Shown here: positions 1 to 8,055 of the stretch, in pieces
How positions within the stretch are numbered: position 1 is the first letter of the stretch
Layout: each line of letters opens with the position of its first letter
NCBI RefSeq assembly: GCF_038405225.1
Contig: NZ_CP151657.1
Coordinates: 3,720,001-3,784,000 of the forward strand
Length of the DNA: 64,000 nt
DNA from: Arthrobacter citreus
GTDB lineage: Bacteria > Actinomycetota > Actinomycetes > Actinomycetales > Micrococcaceae
Direction: 5' to 3'
Notes under the pieces: model-generated
Database searches by the model: none
The model's input: only the letters and a program-made list of their open reading frames with translations
Told to the model about the DNA's origin: nothing
Translations under genes and position numbers: made by a program

Positions 1-40
1 GGTCAATCGAAACACGGTTGACCGTTGAGCTGGAGGAAAA

Positions 41-523
41 ATGTTCAGGCCGGGCGCACCAATCGACGAGGTCGAGCAGGACGTTGAAGCAATGATCATA
101 GAGCTGGTCCATGAACTGGGCCGGCTCGCGGAAGCGGACCCCAATCCGGTGGGAGCACAGGACCGGGCGTATATCCAGGCGTTCTCTGATGCCGGATCCA
201 ACAGCAACACTGACCAGGGCGCGCTGCTGGCCACCGCCGTCGGACGGCCGAACCTGGCGGAGTCACTGGTGTACCTGAACCGGCGCCTGGACCGCGACAA
301 CCTGGATCCGCGACAGCCCACCGGGGTTATCGGCGTAATCATCCGGCTGGCCATGGACGGCCTGTGGGTCAGCGACATTTTGGATTCCACCCGCTTTGCG
401 GACAAGGAACGCACACGCATCACCAAGCTGCTCACCGCGCTGACCCGGGTCAGTGATGATCAGCTGGAAACCATGCTCGGCGCGCTTGCCAGTTCCGGCG
501 CCGATGAGCGCCGGCGGGCCTAG
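41..523 (+). CDS. TetR-family C-terminal (ligand-binding) domain protein lacking the HTH
   Basis: 160 residues. The second half (GRPNLAESLVYLNRRL, then IRLAMDGLWVSDIL) resembles the C-terminal effector/dimerisation domain of TetR/AcrR repressors. The roughly 50-residue N-terminal helix-turn-helix that should come first is absent. The ATG follows a GGAGG at 32-36, and an in-frame stop lies at 26-28, so the open frame cannot extend upstream. Only 40 bases precede it in the window; a frameshift joining it to an upstream HTH, or a genuinely HTH-less protein, cannot be told apart. It overlaps the stop of the convergent GyrI-like gene by 4 nt. The family call is from residue patterns only. Confidence 0.5.
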   Translation: MFRPGAPIDEVEQDVEAMIIELVHELGRLAEADPNPVGAQDRAYIQAFSDAGSNSNTDQGALLATAVGRPNLAESLVYLNRRLDRDNLDPRQPTGVIGVIIRLAMDGLWVSDILDSTRFADKERTRITKLLTALTRVSDDQLETMLGALASSGADERRRA

Positions 524-1200
524 GCGGTTGTATCCGGGTCTTCCTGCCCTGACGGCCCTGACGGCCCTGACGGCCCTGACGGCCCGAGCGGGCGGACCGG
601 CTGCCGGAGGACCGTCCGCAGTTTTTCGGTGGCGGTCCGCCGCGGGTCGCTGAGGTACACCTCGTGGTGGTCGCCGTTGAACGTCAGCCGATGGGCCGGC
701 ATCCACTGGTGGTGCAGCCGGTGCAGGACCGGGCCCTCGGCGTCGTAGGCTCCGATGTACAGAATCTGCACGGAGGAGCCCTCCTCGAGGGGCAGCAGCC
801 GGATTCGTTCCAACCCGGACAGGGCCTTTTTCTTCTGCACGGTGGCGACTGCCGCCTGCACCATGTCCTCTGTGATCCAGTCCGGCTGGGCCACCAGCAT
901 GGTCCAGTCCCAGGAATCCTTTTCGCCGCGGGTGAAGGCGTCCATGTCATCGGCCCGCCACAGTCCCTCGAGTGGACCCACGGTGAAGTCCAGGCCGAGC
1001 TCCTTCTTCGAGGCAAATTTCAGCGTATACGCCGCGGGATACAGGCACTCAAGGGCATGGACATATTCGGCTGAGGTGTTGGGATCCCCCTGGCCGTCAT
1101 AGGCCAGATACTGCAGGCGGGGCACCTGGACCATGGAAAAATCACCGGGCTTGGGGGCGTAAAGCTCCGGATAGGCCTTCTTGAACTCGAACTTTTCCAT
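520..1200 (-). CDS. GyrI-like small-molecule-binding domain protein
   Basis: 226 residues. The start MEKFEFKKAYPELYAPKPGDF and the following VQVPRLQYLAYDGQGDPN match the stand-alone GyrI-like/SOUL-type proteins (COG4832-like), thought to bind hydrophobic small molecules. The body runs to about residue 200. A collagen-like tail of four Gly-Pro-Ser triplets and a short acidic end follow, which I do not expect in the family. The ATG at 1198-1200 is preceded by AGGACA; longer same-frame extensions have shadow-like composition. It is divergent from the Nudix gene. No catalytic function is implied; family call from memory of related proteins. Confidence 0.75.
   Translation of the reverse strand: MEKFEFKKAYPELYAPKPGDFSMVQVPRLQYLAYDGQGDPNTSAEYVHALECLYPAAYTLKFASKKELGLDFTVGPLEGLWRADDMDAFTRGEKDSWDWTMLVAQPDWITEDMVQAAVATVQKKKALSGLERIRLLPLEEGSSVQILYIGAYDAEGPVLHRLHHQWMPAHRLTFNGDHHEVYLSDPRRTATEKLRTVLRQPVRPLGPSGPSGPSGPSGQEDPDTTA
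547..585. repeat. 9-bp tandem repeat coding for Gly-Pro-Ser
   Basis: Four perfect copies of CCCTGACGG plus a partial one. They lie inside the 3' end of the GyrI-like gene and encode four Gly-Pro-Ser triplets on the minus strand. The unit is three codons long, so copy-number slippage would keep the reading frame. Confidence 0.85.
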
Positions 1201-1338
1201 TGTCCTGCGCCGCCTTTCCGCTGCCCGTATCAGGGTAGGTCGCCGGGCATGGCGGCTGCTACCGCACACCGGAAAACAGCTACCATCCATGTGGGGCCGG
1301 ATGGTTCCTGAGGTTTCTTCAATTCCCCGGACGAACGG

Positions 1339-2127
1339 ATGCCCATGCTGCACGGTACGGCCGCCACAGTGGTGCTGTTGCGTGATGCCCCGGACGGCCT
1401 GCAGGTGCTGCTGCTTGAACGTCCCGGCCACCGCGGCGCCTTTGCCGGGGCCTGGGTGTTCCCCGGCGGAGTGGTGGACCCGCAGGATGCCGTGGAAGCA
1501 ACAGAGAACGACGACGCCGGGCTGGCGGCCGCGCGCCGGGCCGGCGTGCGGGAAACGGCGGAGGAAACCGGCCTGGTCCTGGACCCGCGGGAACTGGTGC
1601 ATTTGTCCTGCTGGGTTCCGCCGCCCGAAGCGCCGCGCCGCTGGAAAACTCAGTTCTTCATAACCCCGGCCCCGGCGGGCAACATCGTGCTGAGCCCGCA
1701 GGAGCACGTTGACGCGGTGTGGCTGAGGCCTCAGGACGCACTGCGCCGGGGACATGAGGGAACCATGGACCTGGTGCCGCCCACCTGGGTAACTCTGCAC
1801 GGTCTGCAGGAGCACCGGACCGTTGCCGAGGCGCTGGCCGCCGCGGCAGCAGCCGTTCCTGAAACGTATGCCACCCGCCGGCTGCCCGGGCGGGAACCAC
1901 TGGTGATGGTGTGGCAGGGTGACCCCGAGTACCCGGGGAATGACCCCCAGTACCCGGCCGGCCCGGCCGGCCCGGACGGCGCGGCCAGCCCGGACGGCCC
2001 GGCCAGCCCGGACGGCCCTGACGGTTCCGAGGGCCGGGACGGAACCGACGGCCGGGACGGAAACCCGGCCCGCCGGCACCGGCTGGTGCGGCACGGATCC
2101 GGCTGGATCTACCAGCGAATCAAGTAG
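1339..2127 (+). CDS. Nudix hydrolase (NUDT19-like) with collagen-like insertion
   Basis: 262 residues. The Nudix box is split as in NUDT19/acyl-CoA-type members: GG at about residues 35-36, an insertion, then REtaEEtGL at about 71-79 supplying the metal-binding glutamates. Such enzymes cleave nucleoside-diphosphate-linked substrates such as CoA esters; the substrate here is not predictable. Between the domain and a conserved-looking end (RHGSGWIYQRIK) sits a low-complexity stretch of Gly-Pro-Asp-like triplets at about 205-245. The ATG has only a weak ribosome site and a second ATG lies two codons on. Divergent from the GyrI-like gene. Confidence 0.8.
   Translation: MPMLHGTAATVVLLRDAPDGLQVLLLERPGHRGAFAGAWVFPGGVVDPQDAVEATENDDAGLAAARRAGVRETAEETGLVLDPRELVHLSCWVPPPEAPRRWKTQFFITPAPAGNIVLSPQEHVDAVWLRPQDALRRGHEGTMDLVPPTWVTLHGLQEHRTVAEALAAAAAAVPETYATRRLPGREPLVMVWQGDPEYPGNDPQYPAGPAGPDGAASPDGPASPDGPDGSEGRDGTDGRDGNPARRHRLVRHGSGWIYQRIK
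1957..2066. repeat. GC-rich Gly-X-Y coding repeat in the Nudix gene
   Basis: Imperfect 9-bp and 15-bp repeats built on GACGGCCCG and GGCCGGGACGGA. They encode a collagen-like run rich in Gly-Pro, Gly-Arg-Asp and Ser-Pro-Asp triplets. Similar units occur in the neighbouring GyrI-like gene on the other strand. Confidence 0.75.
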
Positions 2128-2175
2128 CGGTGTTCGCCGCGCATGCCCGCAGTCCGCACGGCGGACGCGCGCCCC

Positions 2176-2187
2176 TAGACTGGGCGG
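2176..2187 (+). promoter_or_regulatory. Putative -10 box for a leaderless SRPBCC transcript
   Basis: TAGACT at 2176-2181 ends 6 nt before the ATG at 2188 and no Shine-Dalgarno is visible. Transcription would begin at or next to the start codon. No convincing -35 was assigned. Confidence 0.45.
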
Positions 2188-2628
2188 ATGAACAGTCCCT
2201 ATCTGATTTCCCGTGACCAGCTGGTGCCTGCTGCACCCGACGCCGTCTTTGACCTGCTGGCCCGCCCCGCCATGCACAGCGTGATCGACGGCTCCGGCAC
2301 CGTGCGCGAGGCCCAGCCCGACGGCCCGGCCAGGCTCTCACCGGGAGCCCGCTTCGGCATGGACATGAAGATGGGCATTCCCTACAAAATCAGCAACACG
2401 GTGACCGAATTCGAGGAAGGCCGCCGCATCGCCTGGCGGCACTCCGGCGGGCACGTCTGGAGGTACCTCCTGGAACCTGTCGAGGGCGGCACCCTGGTGA
2501 CGGAGCAGTGGGACGCACGGAAGGTGCGCCACCGCGTGATGTACCGGGTCATCGGAATTACCCGAAGCCACCCGGCCAGCATCGAGCAGACACTCGGGAA
2601 GCTCGCCGCGCATTTCACGGTGAAGTAG
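2188..2628 (+). CDS. SRPBCC (START-like) family protein
   Basis: 146 residues. The opening 'DQLVPAAPDAVFDLLARPAM', 'IDGSGTVREA' and 'GARFGMDMKMGIPYKISNTV' are typical of polyketide-cyclase/START-type helix-grip proteins that bind a hydrophobic ligand in a cavity. The family is too broad to assign a substrate. The ATG is preceded by a -10-like box rather than a ribosome site. It stands alone, about 100 bp before the TRIC gene. Confidence 0.75.
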   Translation: MNSPYLISRDQLVPAAPDAVFDLLARPAMHSVIDGSGTVREAQPDGPARLSPGARFGMDMKMGIPYKISNTVTEFEEGRRIAWRHSGGHVWRYLLEPVEGGTLVTEQWDARKVRHRVMYRVIGITRSHPASIEQTLGKLAAHFTVK

Positions 2629-2730
2629 CGGCACAAGGCCAAGCCGCGGCACGGGGGTCAGCTGCGCAGGCCCCGCCCCGATAGAATGGATGCCTGAAAC
2701 ACGGGCAGGCAAACTAACACCGGGAGCGGC

Positions 2731-3486
2731 GTGGAGAACTTCGATCCGGGGGCCGTCTTCAACTTTGTGGACCTTGCCGGCGTGCTGGCTAACGGCGTGT
2801 TGGGCGGTGCCGTGGCCCGGCAGCTGCGCATGGACCCGGTCGGCTTCCTCGTCCTGGCGCTGACCTCAGCCCTGGGGGGCGGTGTCCTGCGCGACACCCT
2901 GCTGCAGGCCGGAACACCGGTGGCCCTGACCAACCCCGCGTACCTGATGGCAGCCATTGCCGGAGCGCTCATTGCGTACCTGATCGAGCTTAAGGGCAAA
3001 TGGGCCAACCGTTTCCTGATCATCATTGATGCCCTGGCTTTGGGCTGCTGGGCCGCCACCGGAACATCGAAGGCTCTGACCGTGGGCCTGGAGTGGCTCC
3101 CGGCAATCCTGATCGGCGTGGCCACCGCGGTGGGCGGCGGCATGATCCGCGACATTGTGGTGGGCCGGGTACCGGCAATCTTTGGCGGCAACACGCTCTA
3201 CGCCACGGGTGCACTGGTTGCCGCCGTCGAAATGGCCATTCTGTACCGGATGGGAATGCCCAACGTGGGGATGGGTGCCGCCATCGTGACCGCCGCCGTC
3301 CTGTGCACAGTGGCCCGGCGCCGCGGCTGGCGCCTCCCGGGCCCGGGGGAGTGGAGTGTACGCATGACCCGCCGCCCCCGCGCCTCCGGGTCCTCGGCAG
3401 CCGGCCGCAGGAACCCCAAACGCGAGCAGCAGGGCTGGCCCCGTCCGCGCTTTGGCCGCTTCCCGGGGCTGCGCCGAAAAACTTGA
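2731..3486 (+). CDS. TRIC-type cation channel family protein (YadS/UPF0126)
   Basis: 251 residues; about seven membrane segments in residues 10-205, then a basic Arg/Pro-rich cytoplasmic tail. The two internal repeats each carry the signature GGGxxRD (GGGVLRDTLL near residue 50; GGGMIRDIVVG near 133), diagnostic of prokaryotic TRIC channels, which are trimeric K+-permeable pores. GTG start behind GGGAGC; a -10-like TAGAAT lies at 2684-2689. The basic tail (about 205-251) is longer than the minimal family core. Its physiological role in bacteria is unsettled. Confidence 0.85.
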   Translation: MENFDPGAVFNFVDLAGVLANGVLGGAVARQLRMDPVGFLVLALTSALGGGVLRDTLLQAGTPVALTNPAYLMAAIAGALIAYLIELKGKWANRFLIIIDALALGCWAATGTSKALTVGLEWLPAILIGVATAVGGGMIRDIVVGRVPAIFGGNTLYATGALVAAVEMAILYRMGMPNVGMGAAIVTAAVLCTVARRRGWRLPGPGEWSVRMTRRPRASGSSAAGRRNPKREQQGWPRPRFGRFPGLRRKT

Positions 3487-3528
3487 GCCGGCAGCGAACC
3501 GACTTGTCGCCATGCCCACACCCGCCGG

Positions 3529-3534
3529 TAGCGT
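3529..3534 (+). promoter_or_regulatory. Putative -10 box for a leaderless gabD transcript
   Basis: TAGCGT ends 7 nt before the ATG at 3542. TTGTCG at 3504-3509 could serve as -35, with a long 19-nt spacer. No ribosome site is visible. Confidence 0.35.
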
Positions 3535-3541
3535 GGCGCAC

Positions 3542-4915
3542 ATGACTGCTTACAAAACCGTGAACCCCGCAACCGGGGAGACACTCCAGGAATTCGCAGA
3601 AGCGACCGACCGAGAGATCAGTGAAGCCATCAGCGCCGCGCACGGGGCCTTTGCCTCCTGGCGGGCAACGCCGGTTGAATCCAGAAGCAAGATCATGTCC
3701 CGCGTGGCGGAGTTGTACCGCGAACGCAGTGACGACCTGGCAGCACTCATCGCCACCGAAATGGGCAAACCCCTGCGCGAAGCCAAGGGTGAAGTCGCCC
3801 TGTCAGCGAACATCTACGAGTACTACGCCACCGAAGGCCCCGGTTTCATGGCCGACGAGGAACTGACCGTCAAGGGCGGCGGCGGCGCCACCGTGCGCAC
3901 GGAGCCGATCGGCACAATTTTGGGCATCATGCCGTGGAACTACCCGTACTACCAGGTGGCCCGCTTCGCCGGCCCCAACCTGATGCTGGGTAACACCATC
4001 CTCCTCAAGCACGCCAACAACTGCCCGCAGTCCGCACTCGCAATGGAGCAGATCTTCAGCGACGCCGGGCTGCCGCAGGACGCGTACATCAACCTCTTCG
4101 CCACCAATGAACAGGCTGCTGACATCATTGCCGACCCGCGCATCCAGGGCGTTTCCCTGACCGGGTCCGAGCGCGCCGGTTCCGCCGTCGCCGAGGTGGC
4201 CGGCCGGAACCTGAAGAAGTACGTGCTGGAACTGGGCGGCAGCGATCCGTTCATTGTCCTGGACTCCGCGGACCTGGACGCCACCGTCAAGTCCGCCGTT
4301 GCCGGACGCATGGGCAACGCGGGACAGGCCTGCAACGCCGCCAAGCGGTTCATCGTCATGGAGGACCTCTACGAGGACTTCGTGGAAAAGTTCACCGCCA
4401 AGATGGAGAAGATCCAGCCCGGAGACCCGCTGGACGAGGGCACCCGCTTTGGCCCCCTGTCATCGCAGGCCGCCGCCGACGGACTGATCGAACAGATCCG
4501 GGACGCGGTGGACAAGGGGGCTACCCTGCACACCGGCGGCAGCCTGGTTGACGGGCCCGGAGCCTACGTGCAGCCCACCGTCCTGACCGGGGTCACCAGG
4601 GACATGCGCGCCTTTTCCGAGGAGCTCTTTGGTCCGGCAGCGGTGATCTACAAGGTTTCCAGCGCGGATGAAGCCGTGGAGCTGGCCAACAGCTCGCCCT
4701 ACGGCCTGGGCGGCGCCGTCTTCAGCACCGACGAAGACAGGGCCCTGGAGGTGGCGGACCGCCTGGAATCGGGCATGGTCTGGATCAACGGTGTCTCCGG
4801 AACCCAGGAAGACCTGCCGTTCGGCGGCGTCAAGCGCTCCGGCGTCGGCCGCGAGCTGGGCCGGTTCGGCATGGACGAATTCGTCAACAAGAAGCTCATC
4901 CGCACTCCGAAGTAA
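3542..4915 (+). CDS. gabD: NAD(P)+-dependent succinate-semialdehyde dehydrogenase (GabD1 type)
   Basis: 457 residues, the length of actinobacterial GabD1. An aldehyde dehydrogenase with the general-base Glu230 in LELGG and nucleophile Cys264 in GQACN, 34 residues apart as the family requires; the Rossmann loop SLTGSERAG is near residue 200. The predicted reaction is succinic semialdehyde to succinate, feeding GABA breakdown or the 2-oxoglutarate decarboxylase bypass into the TCA cycle. Start chosen at MTAYKTVNPATGE, which matches family N-termini; an upstream same-frame extension is disfavoured. No gabT or gabP is adjacent, so another aldehyde substrate is possible. Confidence 0.85.
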   Translation: MTAYKTVNPATGETLQEFAEATDREISEAISAAHGAFASWRATPVESRSKIMSRVAELYRERSDDLAALIATEMGKPLREAKGEVALSANIYEYYATEGPGFMADEELTVKGGGGATVRTEPIGTILGIMPWNYPYYQVARFAGPNLMLGNTILLKHANNCPQSALAMEQIFSDAGLPQDAYINLFATNEQAADIIADPRIQGVSLTGSERAGSAVAEVAGRNLKKYVLELGGSDPFIVLDSADLDATVKSAVAGRMGNAGQACNAAKRFIVMEDLYEDFVEKFTAKMEKIQPGDPLDEGTRFGPLSSQAAADGLIEQIRDAVDKGATLHTGGSLVDGPGAYVQPTVLTGVTRDMRAFSEELFGPAAVIYKVSSADEAVELANSSPYGLGGAVFSTDEDRALEVADRLESGMVWINGVSGTQEDLPFGGVKRSGVGRELGRFGMDEFVNKKLIRTPK

Positions 4916-4939
4916 CGCGGCGGAAGGATGCACCTCGGG

Positions 4940-4965
4940 AGGAACCCGAACCTAGGCGGGTTCCT
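4940..4965. terminator. Hairpin between convergent gabD and gtrA-like genes
   Basis: AGGAACCCG at 4940-4948 pairs with CGGGTTCCT at 4957-4965 around an 8-nt loop. It overlaps the end of the GtrA gene and could stop transcription from both sides. No long U-tract. Confidence 0.5.
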
Positions 4966-5437
4966 TCTGGGGTGTCTCCTTCAGCCCGGCGCGGGCAGCG
5001 CGCTCTTCCGCCGTGGTGAACACGATGTACCGGTACGCAAAATACCGGAACACGTTGCCGGCAATCACGCCCACCACGTTTCCGGAGATGTTGTCCGCCA
5101 GCTGGCTGTCGAAGCCCAGCAGATAGTGGGAGACATACAGGCACCCCGTGGCGATCAGCAGGCCAACAAAATTGGTGAGGGCAAACAGCAGGGTTTCGCT
5201 GCGGATGCTCCGGCCCCGCGTCCTGCGGAACGTCAGGTAACGGCTGCCAAGCCAGGAAACAGTGGTTGCGACGGCGACGGAAGCCACCTTGGCCGCGATG
5301 GGGCTGTCATCAAGGACTGTCGAGGCCAGCACGTTGTACAGCGAGATGTCCACCAAGAAGGCCACAGTGCCGACGAGGGAAAACGACCCCAGCCTGCGCA
5401 CGACTTTGCGCACCGGCGAAGCTTTGCTGCTGGCCAT
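4952..5437 (-). CDS. GtrA-like membrane protein
   Basis: 161 residues with four predicted membrane helices. FSLVGTVAFLVDISLYNVL at about residues 19-37 and the closing NVFRYFAYRYIVF match the GtrA family, small proteins proposed to flip or help transfer polyprenyl-linked sugars for wall or teichoic-acid glycosylation. Start chosen at MASSKASP, behind AGGGGAACAGG; the upstream frame would add 21 residues with no ribosome site. No glycosyltransferase is adjacent. Confidence 0.85.
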   Translation of the reverse strand: MASSKASPVRKVVRRLGSFSLVGTVAFLVDISLYNVLASTVLDDSPIAAKVASVAVATTVSWLGSRYLTFRRTRGRSIRSETLLFALTNFVGLLIATGCLYVSHYLLGFDSQLADNISGNVVGVIAGNVFRYFAYRYIVFTTAEERAARAGLKETPQKEPA

Positions 5438-5496
5438 CGACCTGTTCCCCTGCTCACTTTCGCCCGGACAAATCCGGGACTCCCTTTGGGATATTT

Positions 5497-7092
5497 TCAC
5501 AAGCGGCCGGAGGCCACAAAATCAGCCGGGGCAGGGGTGACGGGCAGTGTGACAGTGAAGACAGTTCCCCGGCCCGGTTCACTGTGCAGGGTGATGCTGC
5601 CGTGATGTTCTTCGATGATCTTGCGGCTGATCACCAGCCCCAGCCCGACGCCGGGAATGGCGGCTTTGCGTGCGGTGGCTGACCGGAAGAACTTAGTGAA
5701 GACCTCGCCCTGCTCGGCCTCGGTCATGCCGATGCCGGGATCGGCCACCTCGATGCTGGTCTGCCCTCCGGTGCGCCGCGCACGGACGGTGACCGTTCCA
5801 CCGTCGGGGGAGTATTTGACGGCGTTGGACAGCAGGTTATCCAGCACCTGCCCGATGCGCTGGGGATCGACGGTGTCCGGGAGGGTGTCCGGCAGATCCG
5901 TGACAAACTGCACCCCGTTGATCCCGGCCCGGGGCGCAGCGGAGGTCACGGCGGACTGGATCAGCTCGGTGAGGTCGACGGCCTGCAGCGCCAGCGTACT
6001 TCCGCCGGCGGCCGCGGTGAGCAGGTCGGAGACCAGCGCCAGCAGCTTCTCGGAATTGCGCATCGCCACCTTGAGCGACGTCGTCACGTGGCCCGGAAGG
6101 TCATCCGCGTCTTCCAGCAGCAGGTCCAGGTAACCCATGATCGACGTCAGCGGTGTGCGCAGTTCGTGCGAAACGTTGGCTACGAAGTCATCCTTGGCAC
6201 GCACCGCATCCACCAGGCCGGTGACGTCGTTGAAGACAATAACCGACCCCCGAAAGGCTCCCTGGCCGCGCACCGAGCGGGCTGAAACGCTCAGCCCCTG
6301 CTGCCCGTCCCCGGTGCCAAACCACACGAGCTGGTCCGAGTAGGACCCGGCGAGGACCGCGCGCCGGAGCGGGCGCTCATCACTGGGCAGCGGGGTCACC
6401 CGGTCAGGACCGAACATGAGCAGTTCACACTCATCAGCATCCCGGACGCCGGGCGGGACGGCCCGCTGGCGGTTATGCATCTGCCGGTTGTTGGTCAGGA
6501 TGTTGTTTCCCGCCTCGTCGATCACCACCACGCCCACCTCAACGGTGTTCAGGATGGTCTCCAGCAGCGTTCCCTTCCGCCGGCTCTCGGCCAGGCTTTC
6601 CTGCAGCACGAGGTCCTTTTGCCGCAGGGCCTCCTGCTGGGCGAAAACCGACGCTTCGGCGCTGGCCCGTGCTTCCTCGGCTTCTTCCGTCTTGCGCAGC
6701 GTATTGACCAGTTCCTGCTCGTAGAGCCGGCGTTCGTGGGCATTGAAGACTATGACCCGGTCCATGGCCGGCTGGCCGTCGGCCGCCGGGATGCGGCTTG
6801 CCGAAAGCAGCGCCGGCATCCTGGCCCCGTCCGCCTTGAGCAGGTCGACGGCGAGCTCCGCGAAGGCGCCCGCGACGCCCATCTGGGGCGCGGCATGGGT
6901 CGCGTAGAGGATCCGGTCGCCGATGGGCAGCAGCTTGAGGAAGCTGGTTCCCACCAGCTCTGCGCGGGTCATGCCCAGCCATGCCAGCAGGGTGCGGTTG
7001 GCCTCGAGGATGGTCCCGTCAGCGCCGCTGATGAGGTAACCGGCCGGAGCATCGTGAAACAGGGCCTCGAAGTCCAGGGGGACAGCGTCCAC
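5497..7092 (-). CDS. Sensor histidine kinase with N-terminal PAS domain(s), soluble
   Basis: 531 residues, no membrane segment. PAS domain at about 8-120 (APAGYLISGADGTILEAN), a coiled coil at about 125-175 rich in Glu/Ala, a second PAS-like region at about 178-295 (VEVGVVVIDEAGNNIL), HisKA with phospho-acceptor His309 in VSHELRTP, then the ATPase domain with N box (DNLLSNAVKY), G1 DPGIG, F box and GVGLGL. Gene starts 8 nt after the RsbQ-type hydrolase, so the two are almost certainly cotranscribed. In Bacillus the RsbQ partner is a PAS-phosphatase (RsbP); here the output is a histidine kinase. No response regulator is adjacent, so its target is unknown. Confidence 0.9.
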   Translation of the reverse strand: MDAVPLDFEALFHDAPAGYLISGADGTILEANRTLLAWLGMTRAELVGTSFLKLLPIGDRILYATHAAPQMGVAGAFAELAVDLLKADGARMPALLSASRIPAADGQPAMDRVIVFNAHERRLYEQELVNTLRKTEEAEEARASAEASVFAQQEALRQKDLVLQESLAESRRKGTLLETILNTVEVGVVVIDEAGNNILTNNRQMHNRQRAVPPGVRDADECELLMFGPDRVTPLPSDERPLRRAVLAGSYSDQLVWFGTGDGQQGLSVSARSVRGQGAFRGSVIVFNDVTGLVDAVRAKDDFVANVSHELRTPLTSIMGYLDLLLEDADDLPGHVTTSLKVAMRNSEKLLALVSDLLTAAAGGSTLALQAVDLTELIQSAVTSAAPRAGINGVQFVTDLPDTLPDTVDPQRIGQVLDNLLSNAVKYSPDGGTVTVRARRTGGQTSIEVADPGIGMTEAEQGEVFTKFFRSATARKAAIPGVGLGLVISRKIIEEHHGSITLHSEPGRGTVFTVTLPVTPAPADFVASGRL

Positions 7093-7100
7093 CAGAGGGG

Positions 7101-7916
7101 CTACGCCGCCTGGCGGAGGTAACCGAGGATGGTGTCGGCGGTTTCCTCCGGGGCGCTGACATGCGGCAGGTGGCCGGTGGCCTTCATGACCGTCAGTGTT
7201 GCCTGGGGCAGATGCTCCTGCGTGTAGCTGCCAACGTGGACGGGAGCCAGCAGGTCATCGGAGCACTGCATGACGAGGGTGGGAACGCTGACCTGCGGAA
7301 GCAGGTGGCGGACGTCGGAAAGGAACGCCACCCGGGCAAACTCGCGCGCAATGGTCGGGTTGATCCGGCAGAAACTGCCCTCCAGCTCGCTGTGCAGCTG
7401 CGGGGATTCCGGATTTCCCATGATGACCGGGGCCATGTTGGCGGCCCACACCATGTAGTTGCTGTCCAGGGAATCCAGCAGCTCGTGGATGTCATGCTGC
7501 GATGTGCCGCCAACATAGTCATCCTCGGGGTAGTCCATGTAGCTGGGCGAGGAAGCCAGGAACACCAGGGACTTGAACCGCGAAGGATCGGCAGCCGCTG
7601 CGGCCACGCCCATCATGCCCCCGACGCTGTGGCCCACAAACGTCACGTCGTGCAGGTCAAGCTCTTCCATGATGTCCTGCACGTCGGATGTGTAGCCGTC
7701 CAGTGATGAGTACCGGGCGGAGGAATAGGAGTCCACATCCGAGTTGCCGGCGCCCATGTGGTCAAACAGGACAATCGTGAAATCCTGTGAAAACCGGGGG
7801 ACCAGGCGCTGCCACATGCCCTGGTCGCAGCCGAAGCCGTGCGCGAACATGATGACCGGGCCCTCGGGATTCCCCAGGACTTTAACGTTATTGCGGATGC
7901 GGATGTCTTTCCCCAT
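7101..7916 (-). CDS. RsbQ-type alpha/beta hydrolase
   Basis: 271 residues, close to Bacillus subtilis RsbQ along its length: the oxyanion region FAHGFGCDQGMW, nucleophile Ser97 in GHSVGG, Asp220 in CSDD and the His in GHLPH near 248 align with RsbQ Ser96/Asp219/His247. RsbQ and its plant relatives KAI2/D14 hydrolyse or sense small hydrophobic signals; RsbQ activates the PAS domain of RsbP under energy stress. Start chosen at MGKDIRIRNNVKV, which fits the family N-terminus; the open frame extends 15 residues further without a good ribosome site. First gene of a pair with the PAS kinase. The role is inferred from homology plus adjacency. Confidence 0.85.
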   Translation of the reverse strand: MGKDIRIRNNVKVLGNPEGPVIMFAHGFGCDQGMWQRLVPRFSQDFTIVLFDHMGAGNSDVDSYSSARYSSLDGYTSDVQDIMEELDLHDVTFVGHSVGGMMGVAAAAADPSRFKSLVFLASSPSYMDYPEDDYVGGTSQHDIHELLDSLDSNYMVWAANMAPVIMGNPESPQLHSELEGSFCRINPTIAREFARVAFLSDVRHLLPQVSVPTLVMQCSDDLLAPVHVGSYTQEHLPQATLTVMKATGHLPHVSAPEETADTILGYLRQAA

Positions 7917-8055
7917 GAAGATTTGCCACTTTCTGAGACTGGCGAGCTGGCGCGCTGGCATGCTGCGGCCGAAAGAGTCAGGCGGACCCCGCGGCGCACG
8001 AAATCACACTCTATCGGAATCAGGCAAGCGGAGCCGGATGGCCCGGCGCTGCCGG

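Noticed and set aside
1201-2277. Long minus-strand frame extending the GyrI-like gene across the Nudix gene
   Set aside because: It lies antisense to a clear Nudix domain and has shadow-like Arg/Gly/His composition; the conserved protein begins at 1200.
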